Positions 34,744 through 44,365 of a DNA stretch of 64,000 bases are shown here, one piece after another. This DNA is from Burkholderiaceae bacterium. Its GTDB lineage: Bacteria; Pseudomonadota; Gammaproteobacteria; Burkholderiales; Burkholderiaceae_C. Position numbers and translations under genes: made by a program. The DNA is taken from the NCBI GenBank assembly GCA_017992055.1, contig JAGOPK010000008.1:62001-126000 (forward strand), read 5' to 3'. The notes below the pieces were generated by a model, which was given only the letters and a program-made list of their open reading frames with translations, did no database searches and was not told the DNA's origin. Within the stretch, counting starts at the first letter, position 1. Every line of letters starts with the position of its first letter.

Positions 34744-36423
34744 TCAGCTGGCGCCGGCGGCGCTGCGCCCGCGGGCGATCTGGCGGCAGATCAGCACCAT
34801 CGGCAGCAGGCCGACGACCACGATGGCCAGGGCCGCGGTGCTGGCCTCGGCCAGGCGCTCGTCGCTGGCCAGGGTATAGGCCTGGGTGGCCAGGGTGTCG
34901 AAGTTGAAGGGCCGCATCACCAGCGTGGCCGGCAGCTCCTTCATCACGTCGATGAAGACCATCAGCCCGGCCGTCAGCACGCTGCCACGCAGCAGTGGCA
35001 GGTGCACCCGCCACAGCGTCTGCGCCGGCGTGTGGCCCAGGCTGCGCGCGGCAAAGTCCATGTGCGGCGTGATCTTGGACAGGCCGGCATCCACCGCCTG
35101 CACCGCGGCGGTCAGGTAGCGCACCAGGCAGGCATACACCAGGGCGGCGATGCCGCCGGTGATCAGCAGGCCCGGATGCTGGCCGGTGAGCTGCTGCCAC
35201 AGCGCGCCCAGGCCATGGTCCAGCCGCGTCACCGGGATCAGCACGCCGACCGCGATCACCGAGCCCGGCAGCGCATAGCCCAGGCCGGACACACGGTGGG
35301 CCCAGCGCATGGCGGCACCGCCATGCACGCGCGCCGCATAGCCCAGCAGCAGGGCCAGGGCCACGGCCAGCACGGCGGTGGCGCCCGACACCAGCATGCT
35401 GTTGCCGGCCAGCGTGACAAAGCGCGTGCCGAACTGCGCATCGCCCTCGGTCAGCGCCATGTGCAGCAGCACGCCGCCGGGCAGCAGAAAGCCGCCGAGC
35501 AGCGGCAGCACGCAGGCCAGCCAGGCCAGTGCCGCGCGCCAGCCGCGCAGCGGCAGGCGCGCCGTGGCACCGCGGCGCAGCGTGGTGTCGTGAAAGCGTG
35601 CGCCGCCGCGCGACAGCCGCTCGCCGGCCAGCACCAGCACCACGAAGGCCAGCAAGGCCATCGCCAGCTGCGAGGCGGCCACACGGTCGCCCAGCGAGAA
35701 CCAGGCGCGGTAGATGCCGGTGGTGAAGGTCTGCACGCCGAAGTAGCTGACGGTGCCGAAGTCGGCCAGCGTCTCCATCAGCGCCAGTGCCACGCCACCG
35801 GCGATCGCCGGCCGTGCCAGCGGCAGGCTGACGCGCACAAAGCCCTGCCAGGGCGTCAGCCCCAGCGCGCGGGCGACCTCGATCATGCCGCCGCCCCGCT
35901 CCAGGAAGGCGGTGCGCGCCAGCAGGTAGACGTACGGGTACAGCACCAGCGCAAACATGGCCACCGCGCCGCCGGTGGAGCGCACATCGGGAAACCAGTA
36001 GTCGGCGCGTGTCCAGCCAAAGGCCTGGCGCAAGCCGGTCTGCACCGGGCCGACGAACTGCAGCAGGTCGGTGTAGGTGTAGGCCGCCACATAGGCCGGC
36101 ATGGCCAGCGGCAGCACCAGGGCCCATTCCAGCGTCGCCCGGCCGGTGAACTGGTGGCGCGTCACCAGCCAGGCCGAGCCCACGCCCAGCAGGGCCACGC
36201 CCAGCGAGACGCCCCCGCACAGCCACAGCGTGGTGCGCACATAGTCGGGCAGCACGGTGGCGGCCAGGTGGGCCCAGGTGTCACCGGTGCCGCCAATGAA
36301 CAGCTGGCCGCCCACCGCCAGCAGCGGCACCACCACCCCGGCCGCCACGGCCAGCGCCAGCAGCAGCAGCCAGGGCAGGGCCATGCGGCGCGGTGCTTGC
36401 AGGGTCAGGGTGCTGGGGTTCAA
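34744..36423 (-). CDS. Iron(III)-type ABC transporter permease (FbpB-like)
   Basis: 559 residues, about twelve membrane helices in two repeated halves, the duplicated arrangement of FbpB/SfuB permeases. The EAA loops are in LARTAFLERGGGMIEVARAL (first half) and FAARSLGHTPAQTLWRVHLP (second). The open frame begins at TTG (36423); an ATG at 36384 would shorten it by 13 residues and also fits. Divergent from its ATPase gene. No periplasmic iron-binding gene is nearby. Confidence 0.88.
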   Translation of the reverse strand: MNPSTLTLQAPRRMALPWLLLLALAVAAGVVVPLLAVGGQLFIGGTGDTWAHLAATVLPDYVRTTLWLCGGVSLGVALLGVGSAWLVTRHQFTGRATLEWALVLPLAMPAYVAAYTYTDLLQFVGPVQTGLRQAFGWTRADYWFPDVRSTGGAVAMFALVLYPYVYLLARTAFLERGGGMIEVARALGLTPWQGFVRVSLPLARPAIAGGVALALMETLADFGTVSYFGVQTFTTGIYRAWFSLGDRVAASQLAMALLAFVVLVLAGERLSRGGARFHDTTLRRGATARLPLRGWRAALAWLACVLPLLGGFLLPGGVLLHMALTEGDAQFGTRFVTLAGNSMLVSGATAVLAVALALLLGYAARVHGGAAMRWAHRVSGLGYALPGSVIAVGVLIPVTRLDHGLGALWQQLTGQHPGLLITGGIAALVYACLVRYLTAAVQAVDAGLSKITPHMDFAARSLGHTPAQTLWRVHLPLLRGSVLTAGLMVFIDVMKELPATLVMRPFNFDTLATQAYTLASDERLAEASTAALAIVVVGLLPMVLICRQIARGRSAAGAS

Positions 36424-36453
36424 TTCACGGCATGGCAGCGAGGTCCGGCGGCC

Positions 36454-36459
36454 AGTGTA
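36454..36459 (-). promoter_or_regulatory. Candidate -10 element of the FbpB-like permease gene
   Basis: TACACT on the minus strand, in the context GGCTACACTGG shared with other candidate promoters here. A TATCAT (36470-36475, plus strand) could serve the divergent ATPase gene, with almost no leader. No clear Fur-type box is seen in the 61-base gap. Confidence 0.4.
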
Positions 36460-36484
36460 GCCAGCCCCCTATCATCGGCCCGCT

Positions 36485-37597
36485 ATGACCGCCGTACTCC
36501 CGACCGCCTGGCTCGTCCTCGATCGCATCGCCGTGGCCTATGGCCGGCGCGCCGTGGTACAGGATTTTTCGCTGACGCTGACCCGCGGCCAGATCGGCTG
36601 CCTGCTCGGCCCCTCGGGCTGCGGCAAGACCACGGTGCTGCGTGCGGTGGCCGGCTTCGAGCCGCTGATCGCCGGCGCGGTGAGCCTGGGCGGCGAGATC
36701 GTGTCCGACACCCAGCGCCTGCTGCCGCCCGAGCAGCGTGGCATCGGCATGGTGTTCCAGGACCATGCGCTGTTTCCGCACCTCAGCGTGGCCGATAACG
36801 TGGGCTTCGGCCTGCGCGGCCGCGCCGATGCGCGTGCCCGCGTGCAGCAGATGCTGGACACCGTGGGCCTGGGCCATGCCGGCGCGCGCTATCCGCACGA
36901 GCTGTCGGGTGGCCAGCAGCAGCGCGTGGCGCTGGCGCGGGCGCTGGCGCCGCAGCCGCGCCTGCTGCTGCTGGACGAGCCTTTTGCCAACCTCGATGTC
37001 GAGCTGCGCGAGCGCCTGGGCGGCGAGCTGCGCGCCCTGCTCAAGGTGTCGGACACCACGGCCCTGCTGGTCACGCACGACCAGCATGAGGCCTTCGCCA
37101 TCGCCGACGAGATCGGCATCATGAGCGACGGCCGCATCCAGCAATGGGACACGGCCTACAACCTCTACCACCAGCCGGCCAACCGCTTTGTGGCCGACTT
37201 CGTCGGCCAGGGCGCCTTCCTGCCCGGCGTGGTGTCGGGCCAGGGCGTGGTGCGGGTGGAGCTGGGCGAGCTGGTCAGCCCCAGCCCGATCCGCTGCACC
37301 GAGCACGGCGACCTGTGCCCCAGCGGCTGCGCGGTGGACGTGCTGCTGCGCCCCGACGACGTGGTGCACGACGATGCCAGCGAGGTCACGGCCGAGGTCG
37401 TGGCCAAGGCCTTCCGCGGTGCCGAGTTCCTGTACACGCTGCGCCTGGCCAGCGGCGCCCAGCTGCTGTCGCTGGTGCCCTCGCACCACAACCACGCCAT
37501 CGGCGAACGCATCGGCATCCGCCTGGACGTGGACCATGTGGTGGCCTACAAGCGCGAGGCCTCCGGGGCCGAAGCCAGCCTCATCGAATGCGGCTGA
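36485..37597 (+). CDS. Iron(III)-type ABC transporter ATP-binding protein (FbpC-like)
   Basis: 370 residues. Walker A GPSGCGKTT, Q-loop FQDHALFPHLSV, signature LSGGQQQR, Walker B LLLLDEPFANLD, switch THDQHEAFA. A C-terminal regulatory OB-type domain (about 245-360; VDVLLRPDDVVHD) fits the FbpC/PotA class. Pairs with the divergently encoded permease. Its last 17 bases overlap the convergent S49 peptidase gene. Confidence 0.9.
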   Translation: MTAVLPTAWLVLDRIAVAYGRRAVVQDFSLTLTRGQIGCLLGPSGCGKTTVLRAVAGFEPLIAGAVSLGGEIVSDTQRLLPPEQRGIGMVFQDHALFPHLSVADNVGFGLRGRADARARVQQMLDTVGLGHAGARYPHELSGGQQQRVALARALAPQPRLLLLDEPFANLDVELRERLGGELRALLKVSDTTALLVTHDQHEAFAIADEIGIMSDGRIQQWDTAYNLYHQPANRFVADFVGQGAFLPGVVSGQGVVRVELGELVSPSPIRCTEHGDLCPSGCAVDVLLRPDDVVHDDASEVTAEVVAKAFRGAEFLYTLRLASGAQLLSLVPSHHNHAIGERIGIRLDVDHVVAYKREASGAEASLIECG

Positions 37598-38633
37598 GCG
37601 AGGCCGCGGCGCGCACCGCGCCGTCGCCGATGGCCGCGCCGAAGCGCTTGGCCAGGCGCTCGGCGACGTTGTCGCGCGGCGTGTAGTCGATGATCTCCTC
37701 GGCCTTGACCACCTCGCGCGCCACATAGTCGAGGTTGCCCAGGTGGTCGGCCAGGCCGCTCTTGACCGCCTCCTCGCCGTTCCAGACCAGGCCGCTGAAG
37801 GTGTCGTCGCCGGCCTTCAGCCGCGCGCCGCGGCCGGCCTTGACCACGGCGATGAACTGCTGGTGGATCTGGTCCAGCATGGCCTGCATGTAGGCGCGGT
37901 GCTGCGGGTTCTGCTCGGAGAACGGGTCCAGCATGGCCTTGTTCTGGCCGGCGGTGAGCAGGCGGCGCTCGACGCCCAGCTTCTCCATCACGCCGGTGAA
38001 GCCGAAGCCATCCATCAGCACGCCGATCGAGCCCACCAGGCTGGCCTTGTCGACATAGATCTCGTCGGCGGCCACCGCCACGTAATAGGCGCCCGAGGCA
38101 CAGATCTCCTCGACCACCGCATACACCTTCTTCTTGTGCAGGGCCTTCAGGCGGCGGATCTCGTCGTTGATGATGCCGGCCTGCACCGGGCTGCCGCCGG
38201 GGCTGTTGATGCGCAGCACCACGGCGCGCGCGCCCACGTCCTCGAAGGCGCTGCGCAGGCCCGACAGCATCTGCTCGGCGCTGGCCTCGGTGTCGGGCGC
38301 GATCTCGCCGCGCAGCTCGACCAGGGCGGTGTGCGGGCCGGCCGGCGCGCTGTGGTGGCCGCGGTCGGCCAGCAGCACCCACAGCACCGCGCCCACCAGG
38401 CCCAGCCAGGCCAGGCGGATGGCGATGCGCCAGCGGCGCTCGCTGCGGCGCTCGCGCAGCAGCTCGTGGGCCAGCGTGTCCACCGTGCGCTCCAGCGCCA
38501 CCAGGCTGGCCGAGGTGGCCTGGGCCGCATTCGACGTGGCACTGGCCGCCGAGCTGGACGCCGGCCCGGCAGCAGGCGCGGGCGCAGGCGGTTCGCCGGG
38601 GCTGCCGAACGGGGGATCGTCGTGGGTGCTCAT
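37581..38633 (-). CDS. S49 family signal-peptide peptidase (SppA-like)
   Basis: 350 residues, single-domain SppA type. Cytosolic Pro/Ala-rich start (1-68), membrane helix about 70-89, then the periplasmic serine protease with INSPGGSPVQAG, the nucleophile in EICASGAYYVA (Ser180) and the general-base Lys in VDKASLVGSIG (Lys196). It degrades cleaved signal peptides in the membrane. Start overlaps the Rieske stop by four bases. Confidence 0.92.
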   Translation of the reverse strand: MSTHDDPPFGSPGEPPAPAPAAGPASSSAASATSNAAQATSASLVALERTVDTLAHELLRERRSERRWRIAIRLAWLGLVGAVLWVLLADRGHHSAPAGPHTALVELRGEIAPDTEASAEQMLSGLRSAFEDVGARAVVLRINSPGGSPVQAGIINDEIRRLKALHKKKVYAVVEEICASGAYYVAVAADEIYVDKASLVGSIGVLMDGFGFTGVMEKLGVERRLLTAGQNKAMLDPFSEQNPQHRAYMQAMLDQIHQQFIAVVKAGRGARLKAGDDTFSGLVWNGEEAVKSGLADHLGNLDYVAREVVKAEEIIDYTPRDNVAERLAKRFGAAIGDGAVRAAASLSRIR

Positions 38634-39061
38634 CGCGGGCTCGGTGGGGGGCTGGACGCCGGCTCGTCAAAGCTCACCGGCTGGATGTCGCGGGAAGGAT
38701 ACCAACAGGCCTGGCCGTCGTGCTCGGCCACGGCCACCGGCAGCAGGCGGTTGCGGCCGCAGGGCCCGCCGATGCAGCGGCCATCCTCGGGCGCATAGCT
38801 GGCGCCGTGGATGGAGCAGACGATGGCCTGGCGCTCGCCATCGAGAAACTCGCCGGGCTGCCAGTCCATCTCCACCGGCACATGGGCGCAGCGGTTGACA
38901 TAGGCCACCAGGCGGCCGTCGATGCGCAGCGCGAAGGCGCGCGCCGGCTGGCGCCACAGCAGCACGTCCCAGACAAAGGCCCGGCCACGCTCGGCCAGCT
39001 CGTGGCTGGCGCACAGCGGCAGCGCCGGGGCGCCGCCATCGGGGAGGCCGGCCTCAGGCAT
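38630..39061 (-). CDS. Rieske (2Fe-2S) protein, ferredoxin-like
   Basis: 143 residues. The cluster motifs CAH (Cys58, His60) and CSIH (Cys82, His85) with GASY following are complete. No membrane anchor and no fused catalytic domain, so it resembles small Rieske ferredoxin-type proteins. The partner is unknown. The start MPEAGLPDGG overlaps the HAD gene end by 8 bases. The rluC-HAD-Rieske-S49 run, each overlapping the next, is common in Burkholderiales. Confidence 0.88.
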   Translation of the reverse strand: MPEAGLPDGGAPALPLCASHELAERGRAFVWDVLLWRQPARAFALRIDGRLVAYVNRCAHVPVEMDWQPGEFLDGERQAIVCSIHGASYAPEDGRCIGGPCGRNRLLPVAVAEHDGQACWYPSRDIQPVSFDEPASSPPPSPR

Positions 39062-39719
39062 GGGCCAGCAGCCAGTCGCGCAGCTCGGCCGTGCTGTGGG
39101 CCACATGCAGCGGGCCCAGCGTGGCAAAGCTGTCGGGCTCGTGGGCGCCGAAGCTCACCGCCACGCTGGCCGTGCCGGCGTTGAGCGCCAACTGCAGGTC
39201 GTGGGTGGTGTCGCCGATCATCAGCGTGCGCTCGGGCTCGACGCCGAACTCGCGCATCAGCTGCTGCAGCATCAGCGGATGGGGCTTGCCGGCGGTCTCG
39301 TCGGCGGTGCGCGTGCCGTCGAACAAGCCCTTCAGCTCCACCGTCTCCAGGCATTCGTCCAGGCCGCGCCGGCTCTTGCCGGTGGCCACCGCCAGCCAGT
39401 GGTTGCGCTGCTTCAGGGCCTGCAGCATCTGCAGCGTGCCCGGGAACAGCACCAGCTCGTGCTGGCGCGCCAGGTAGTGATGGCGGTAGCGCCGGCCCAG
39501 CTCGGGATAGCGCTCGGCCGGCAGCTCGGGCACGGCATGCTGCAGCGCCTCGGTCAGGCCCAGGCCGATGACATAGGCGGCGCGCTGGTCGTCGGGCACC
39601 GGCAGGCCCAGGTCGGCGGCGGCGGACTGGATGCAACGGGCGATCAGCGCGGTGGAGTCGAACAGCGTGCCATCCCAGTCGAACACGACCAGGTCGAAGC
39701 GGCGGGGGCGCAGGCTCAT
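39054..39719 (-). CDS. HAD-IA phosphatase (phosphoglycolate phosphatase-like)
   Basis: 221 residues. Motif I VFDWDGTLFDS (Asp14, Asp16), motif II VATGKSRRG, motif III/IV KPHPLML then MIGDTTHDLQLALNAG. The helical cap after motif I is of the Gph type. Substrate not determinable. The start MSLRPRRF overlaps the rluC end by four bases. Confidence 0.88.
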   Translation of the reverse strand: MSLRPRRFDLVVFDWDGTLFDSTALIARCIQSAAADLGLPVPDDQRAAYVIGLGLTEALQHAVPELPAERYPELGRRYRHHYLARQHELVLFPGTLQMLQALKQRNHWLAVATGKSRRGLDECLETVELKGLFDGTRTADETAGKPHPLMLQQLMREFGVEPERTLMIGDTTHDLQLALNAGTASVAVSFGAHEPDSFATLGPLHVAHSTAELRDWLLAHA

Positions 39720-40771
39720 CGGGGGGCGGTGGAGGTGGCGGGCGTCAGGCGGGCCAGCAGTGTCTCGCATTCGGCGGGCAGCGCCGCTTCGAGGGTGATG
39801 CGCTCCCCCGTGGCCGGGTGGTCGAAGGCCAGGCGCCGCGCATGCAGGAACATGCGCTCGAAGCGCGCGCCGGCCAGGCCCTCGCCGCGTGCGGCCTGGC
39901 GGTTGAGCGCGAAGTCACCGTACTTGGGATCGCCGACGATGGCATGGCCGGCCTGGGCCAGGTGCACGCGGATCTGGTGCGTGCGGCCGGTCTTGATGGT
40001 CACGTCCAGCAGCGTGAAGCCCGGCGCCGGCTGGGCATAGGCCTGGCGGATGGCCACCAGGCTGATCGAGCGCCGGCCGTCCGGATGCTCGGCCGGCACC
40101 ACGCGCACATGGCGCTCGCCCTGGGCATCGACGGTCTTGTGCAAGGCCACGTCGATGACCTTCAGCTTGGCTGGCCAGGCGCCCACCACCAGGGCCGCAT
40201 AGGTCTTGCCGGTGTCTCGGCTGCGGAACTGGTCCTGCAGATGGGTCAGCGCGCTGCGCCGCTTGGCCAGCAGCAGGATGCCCGAGGTCTCCTTGTCCAG
40301 CCGGTGCACCAGTTCCAGAAACCTGGCCTGCGGCCGCGCCCGGCGCAGCTGCTCGATGACGCCGAAGCTGACGCCCGAGCCGCCGTGCACGGCCACGCCG
40401 GCCGGCTTGTGCACGGCCAGCAGGTGCTCGTCCTCGAACAGCACCGGAAACTCGCGCGCAGGCACGGCCGCGGCGGCCGCGGCGCTGGCCGCCTCGCCGC
40501 TGCGCTCGGGCAGGCGCACCGGCGGCACGCGCACATCGTCGCCGACGGCCAGACGGGTGTCGGCGGCGGCCCGCGCCTTGTTCACCCGCACCTCGCCGGA
40601 ACGGATGACGCGGTAGACATGGGTCTTGGGCACGCCCTTCAGATGGCGCAGCAGAAAGTTGTCCAGGCGCTGGCCCTCGCCGGCCTCGTCCACCACGAGA
40701 TGGCGCACCTGGGGCGCCGGGCTAGTGCCCTGGGCCGGGGTGGCTTTGGTGCTTATAATGGTCTTCGCCAC
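39716..40771 (-). CDS. rluC: 23S rRNA pseudouridine synthase RluC
   Basis: 351 residues. An N-terminal S4 domain (GQRLDNFLLRHLKGVPKTHV) is followed by the RluA-family catalytic domain with HRLDKETSG (catalytic Asp) and GRTHQIRVHL. It modifies U955, U2504 and U2580 of 23S rRNA in E. coli. The start is taken as GTG 40771 (VAKTIISTK); the family start region begins here but no ribosome site is visible. Codons 5-6 coincide with the -10 element of the divergent rne promoter. Confidence 0.92.
   Translation of the reverse strand: MAKTIISTKATPAQGTSPAPQVRHLVVDEAGEGQRLDNFLLRHLKGVPKTHVYRVIRSGEVRVNKARAAADTRLAVGDDVRVPPVRLPERSGEAASAAAAAAVPAREFPVLFEDEHLLAVHKPAGVAVHGGSGVSFGVIEQLRRARPQARFLELVHRLDKETSGILLLAKRRSALTHLQDQFRSRDTGKTYAALVVGAWPAKLKVIDVALHKTVDAQGERHVRVVPAEHPDGRRSISLVAIRQAYAQPAPGFTLLDVTIKTGRTHQIRVHLAQAGHAIVGDPKYGDFALNRQAARGEGLAGARFERMFLHARRLAFDHPATGERITLEAALPAECETLLARLTPATSTAPR
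40754..40759 (+). promoter_or_regulatory. Consensus -10 element of the rne promoter
   Basis: Perfect TATAAT on the plus strand, directed at rne. It lies inside the rluC reading frame (codons ATT ATA on the other strand). The -35 region is poor. Predicted transcription start about 40766, giving a leader of roughly 615 bases. Confidence 0.55.
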
Positions 40772-41382
40772 AAGTGGGCTGTAAGTGCTTGATTTATCAG
40801 AGTTTACCCGGGCACTCGCAGATCCATCATGGCACCGGGCGTCCGTTGTCGGGCGCCCACAAGCGTTGATGCAACGCCTGCGTCCGCCGCGGCAGGCCCG
40901 TTCCCAGAGGTGAACGGGCGGCCCGAGGGCCAGGTGGAAGAGACACGTTACGCCAGCCGTCCCGTCACAGGGAAGCCAGAAAAAGGTCACAGGGCGGCAG
41001 ATCGGCAACCCCGGTCTGTCGTCCGCGTCGAAGTCCACGGTCGCGCATGTCGCCCCTCCCCACCACCCCCTGCCTTGTGCACCGCGGCCCCGCCGCCCGT
41101 GCCGGGCACTGCCGCCGCGCTGCCGCCCCGACCGGGCCCGCGCTTGCCGCACGGGGTGGCGAGGCTGCGGCACCGCCGGCCCGCCGGGCCTCGCCGCACG
41201 CTGCCCCGCTGCACCGCTGATCGATCGTTCGATCAACACCGCAGTCCAGGGCGATTCCTTCTCCGGCCAACGTCAGCGTTTCTCGTGCATCGGAAAAGGT
41301 CGCCTCGCCGGGCCTGAAAGCCCCGGCCGGTGACCGTGGTGGCGCGCGCCGCTTGCAGCGGCGTGCGTGAACGGGAGTGCAC
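40772..41382 (+). promoter_or_regulatory. Long structured 5' leader of rne
   Basis: A 611-base region without a convincing gene, between the divergent rluC and rne. It contains several perfect hairpins: GCGTT/AACGC (40863-40877), GCCCGTTC/GAACGGGC (40896-40919) and TGATCGA/TCGATCA around a TCGT loop (41218-41235). In E. coli RNase E limits its own synthesis by cleaving its long rne leader at such structures; the same is inferred here. The end holds the ribosome site GGGAG, five bases before the ATG. Confidence 0.55.
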
Positions 41383-44256
41383 ATGAAGCGCATGCTGATC
41401 AATGCCACGCAGCCGGAAGAACGGCGCCTGGCCATCGTCGACGGACAGAAGCTGCTCGACTTCGAGACCGAGATCGAAGGGCGCGAACAGCGCAAGGGCA
41501 ACATCTACAAGGCCGTCGTCACCCGCGTCGAGCCCTCGCTGGAGGCCTGCTTCGTCGACTACGGCGAGGACCGCCACGGCTTCCTGCCGTTCAAGGAAAT
41601 CTCCAAGCAGTATTTCCGCGACGGCATCGAGCTGAAGAACGCGACCATCAAGGACGCCATCCGCGAAGGCCAGGAACTGCTGGTGCAGGTGGAGAAGGAA
41701 GAGCGCGGCAACAAGGGCGCGGCGCTGACCACCTTCGTCAGCCTGGCCGGGCGCTGCCTGGTGCTGATGCCCAACAACCCGCGCGGCGGCGGCGTGAGCC
41801 GGCGCATCGAGGGCGAGGACCGCGAGGAGCTGAAGGAAAACCTGGAGCAGCTCGACTATCCCAAGGGCATGAGCCTGATCGCCCGCACCGCCGGCATCGG
41901 CCGCACCGCCGCCGAGTTGCAGTGGGACCTGAACTACATGCTCAAGCTGTGGTCGGCCATCGACGACGCGAGCAAGGCCGGCAAGGGCGCCTTCCTGATC
42001 TACCAGGAGTCGTCGCTGGTGATCCGCGCCATCCGCGACTACTTCACGTCGGACATCGGCGAGATCCTGATCGATACCGACGACATCTACGATCAGGCCA
42101 AGCAGTTCATGACCCATGTGATGCCCGAGCTGGCACCCCGGGTCAAGCGCTACCGCGACGATGCGCCGCTGTTCAGCCGCTTCCAGATCGAGCACCAGAT
42201 CGAGACGGCCTTCGCGCGCACGGTCAACCTGCCCTCGGGCGGCGCCATCGTCATCGACCACACCGAGGCCCTGGTGTCGGTGGACGTGAACTCGGCGCGT
42301 GCTACGCGCGGCGGCGACATCGAAGAAACCGCCACCCGCACCAACCTGGAAGCCGCCGACGAGATCGCGCGCCAGATGCGGCTGCGCGACCTGGGCGGCC
42401 TGATCGTCATCGACTTCATCGACATGGAGGAGTCGAAGAACCGCCGCGAGGTGGAGCAGCGCCTGCGCGACGCGATGCGCCAGGACCGCGCCCGCGTGCA
42501 GTTCAGCTCGATCAGCAAGTTCGGCCTGCTTGAACTCTCGCGCCAGCGCCTGCGCCCGGCGCTGAGCGAAGGCAACCACATCACCTGCCCGCGCTGCAAC
42601 GGCACCGGCCACATCCGCGACACCGAATCGAGCGCGCTGCAGATCCTGCGCATCATTCAGGAAGAGTCGATGAAGGACAACACCGCCGCCGTGCATGTGC
42701 AGGTGCCGGTGGAAGTGACCAGCTTCCTGCTCAACGAGAAGCGCACCGAGATCACCAAGATCGAGCTGAAGCAGCGTTGCACCGTGCTGCTGGTGCCCAA
42801 CAAGCACCTGGAGACGCCCAACTACAAGCTGGAGCGCCTGCGCCACGACGATCCGCGCCTGGAAAACCTGCAGGCCAGCTACACGATGATCGAGGAGCAG
42901 GAAGACGAGGTGGCCATCAGCCGCCGCGAGAAGGCCAAGGCCAAGCAGGAGCCGGTGATCAAGGGCGTGCTGCCCGACCAGCCGCCGCCGCCGGCCGCGG
43001 CACCGGCCCCGGCGCCGGTGGCCCCGGTCGCCGTGGCAGCCGCGCCGGTGGCCCAGGCCCCGTCCAGCGTGGCGCCGCCGGCCTGGCAGGCGCCCAGCCC
43101 CGCGCCGGAGGCCGGCCGCGGCTTCTTCGGCTGGATCCGCAAGCTGTTCGGCGGTGCCGCGCCGGCCCCGGTGGCCGCATCGGCCCTGCTGAGCCCGGCA
43201 CCGACCGAAGCCGCGCCCGCCGCCGCCACGCCGGCCGCCGAGCCGCGGCGTGAAGGCCGTGAGTCGCGCGAAGGCCGCGACGGCCGCCGTGGCGAACGCG
43301 GTGGCCGCGACCGCGGTGGTCGTGGTGGACGCGAAGGCCGTGAAGGACGCGAAGGCCGTGAGGGCCGTGACAACCGCGAAGGCCGCGGCGAGGCCCGCGC
43401 CGAACGTGGCGAGCGGCCGGAGCGTGCCGAGCGCCAGGACCGCCCCGAGCGCGGTGGTGACCGCGGTCCGCGCCGTGAGCGCGAGGCCCGTGCACCCGAG
43501 GCCCAGGAGCTGCCGCTGCAGGCCGTGGCCGAAGGCGTGGCCGCCGAGCTGCCGCCCGCCGAGGCCCTGGATGCCGCCGGCGAGGAACAGCGCCGCCGCC
43601 GCCGCCGCCGTGGTGGCCGTGGCCGCAATGGCGAAGGCACCGAGGGCCTGGACACCGGCGCCGGCGAAGCCGGCGACACGGCCGACGGCCAGCCCGCAGC
43701 CGACACCGGCAGCGAGCCGGCGGCTGCATCCGCCGACGCCCCGGCTGCTGAAACCCCGGTCGCCGAGGTCTCGACCGCCGAAGCCCCGGCCGGTGATGCA
43801 CCGGCCGCGGAAGACGGCGAGCGCGAGCCCGGTCGCCGCCGTGGCCGCGGCCGCGACCGCCGTCCACGTGGCGAGGGTGGCGAGGCCGATGCCGAAGCCC
43901 CGGTCGCCGCCGCCGAAGCGGTGAGCGCCGACACCGCCGCCGTGGCCGTGGCCGTGGCCGAAGCAGCGGCCCCGGCCGCGCCGGTCCGGCCGCCGCTGGC
44001 CGCGTTCACGCTGCCGGTGGCCGATCTGCAGCGCCTGGCCGACTCGGCCGGCCTGCAGTGGGTGCTGTCCGATGCCGACAAGATCGCCGCCGCCCAGGCC
44101 GCCATCGCCGCCGAGCCGGCGCCGGTGCATGTGCCGCGCGAACGCAAGCCCCTGGTGCTGGTGGACGAAGGCCCGCTGGTGCTGGTGGAGACGCGCAAGG
44201 ACCTGTCGCAGCTGAAGCTGCCGTTCGAGTCGGCCGCCGCCAGCGGCCAGTCCTGA
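41383..44256 (+). CDS. rne: Ribonuclease E
   Basis: 957 residues. S1 RNA-binding domain about 35-120, RNase H-like and catalytic core with [10 protein letters not shown] and [11 protein letters not shown] (Mg-binding Asp residues), zinc-link CPRCNGTGH (Cys402, Cys405), then a C-terminal low-complexity scaffold from about 530. That scaffold has a Pro/Ala stretch, a segment [11 protein letters not shown] that looks like a membrane-targeting amphipathic helix, and a long Arg/Gly/Glu repeat region (about 625-710, repeats of REGREG) likely to bind RNA. It initiates mRNA decay and processes rRNA and tRNA. Confidence 0.96.
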   Translation: MKRMLINATQPEERRLAIVDGQKLLDFETEIEGREQRKGNIYKAVVTRVEPSLEACFVDYGEDRHGFLPFKEISKQYFRDGIELKNATIKDAIREGQELLVQVEKEERGNKGAALTTFVSLAGRCLVLMPNNPRGGGVSRRIEGEDREELKENLEQLDYPKGMSLIARTAGIGRTAAELQWDLNYMLKLWSAIDDASKAGKGAFLIYQESSLVIRAIRDYFTSDIGEILIDTDDIYDQAKQFMTHVMPELAPRVKRYRDDAPLFSRFQIEHQIETAFARTVNLPSGGAIVIDHTEALVSVDVNSARATRGGDIEETATRTNLEAADEIARQMRLRDLGGLIVIDFIDMEESKNRREVEQRLRDAMRQDRARVQFSSISKFGLLELSRQRLRPALSEGNHITCPRCNGTGHIRDTESSALQILRIIQEESMKDNTAAVHVQVPVEVTSFLLNEKRTEITKIELKQRCTVLLVPNKHLETPNYKLERLRHDDPRLENLQASYTMIEEQEDEVAISRREKAKAKQEPVIKGVLPDQPPPPAAAPAPAPVAPVAVAAAPVAQAPSSVAPPAWQAPSPAPEAGRGFFGWIRKLFGGAAPAPVAASALLSPAPTEAAPAAATPAAEPRREGRESREGRDGRRGERGGRDRGGRGGREGREGREGREGRDNREGRGEARAERGERPERAERQDRPERGGDRGPRREREARAPEAQELPLQAVAEGVAAELPPAEALDAAGEEQRRRRRRRGGRGRNGEGTEGLDTGAGEAGDTADGQPAADTGSEPAAASADAPAAETPVAEVSTAEAPAGDAPAAEDGEREPGRRRGRGRDRRPRGEGGEADAEAPVAAAEAVSADTAAVAVAVAEAAAPAAPVRPPLAAFTLPVADLQRLADSAGLQWVLSDADKIAAAQAAIAAEPAPVHVPRERKPLVLVDEGPLVLVETRKDLSQLKLPFESAAASGQS

Positions 44257-44365
44257 CCGACCCTGCGCCGCAGCGGGCCCCCAAGCCCGTCCCGCGCGCC
44301 CCATCCGCGCCGCCGCCGCACTCCGCGCCGGCGGCGCCTTTCTTTCCGCATGGAGTTTCCCCGCC

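Noticed and set aside
43255..43520. Tandem repeats as a CRISPR or mobile repeat array
   Set aside because: They are in frame, encode the Arg/Gly/Glu scaffold of RNase E, and have no spacers.
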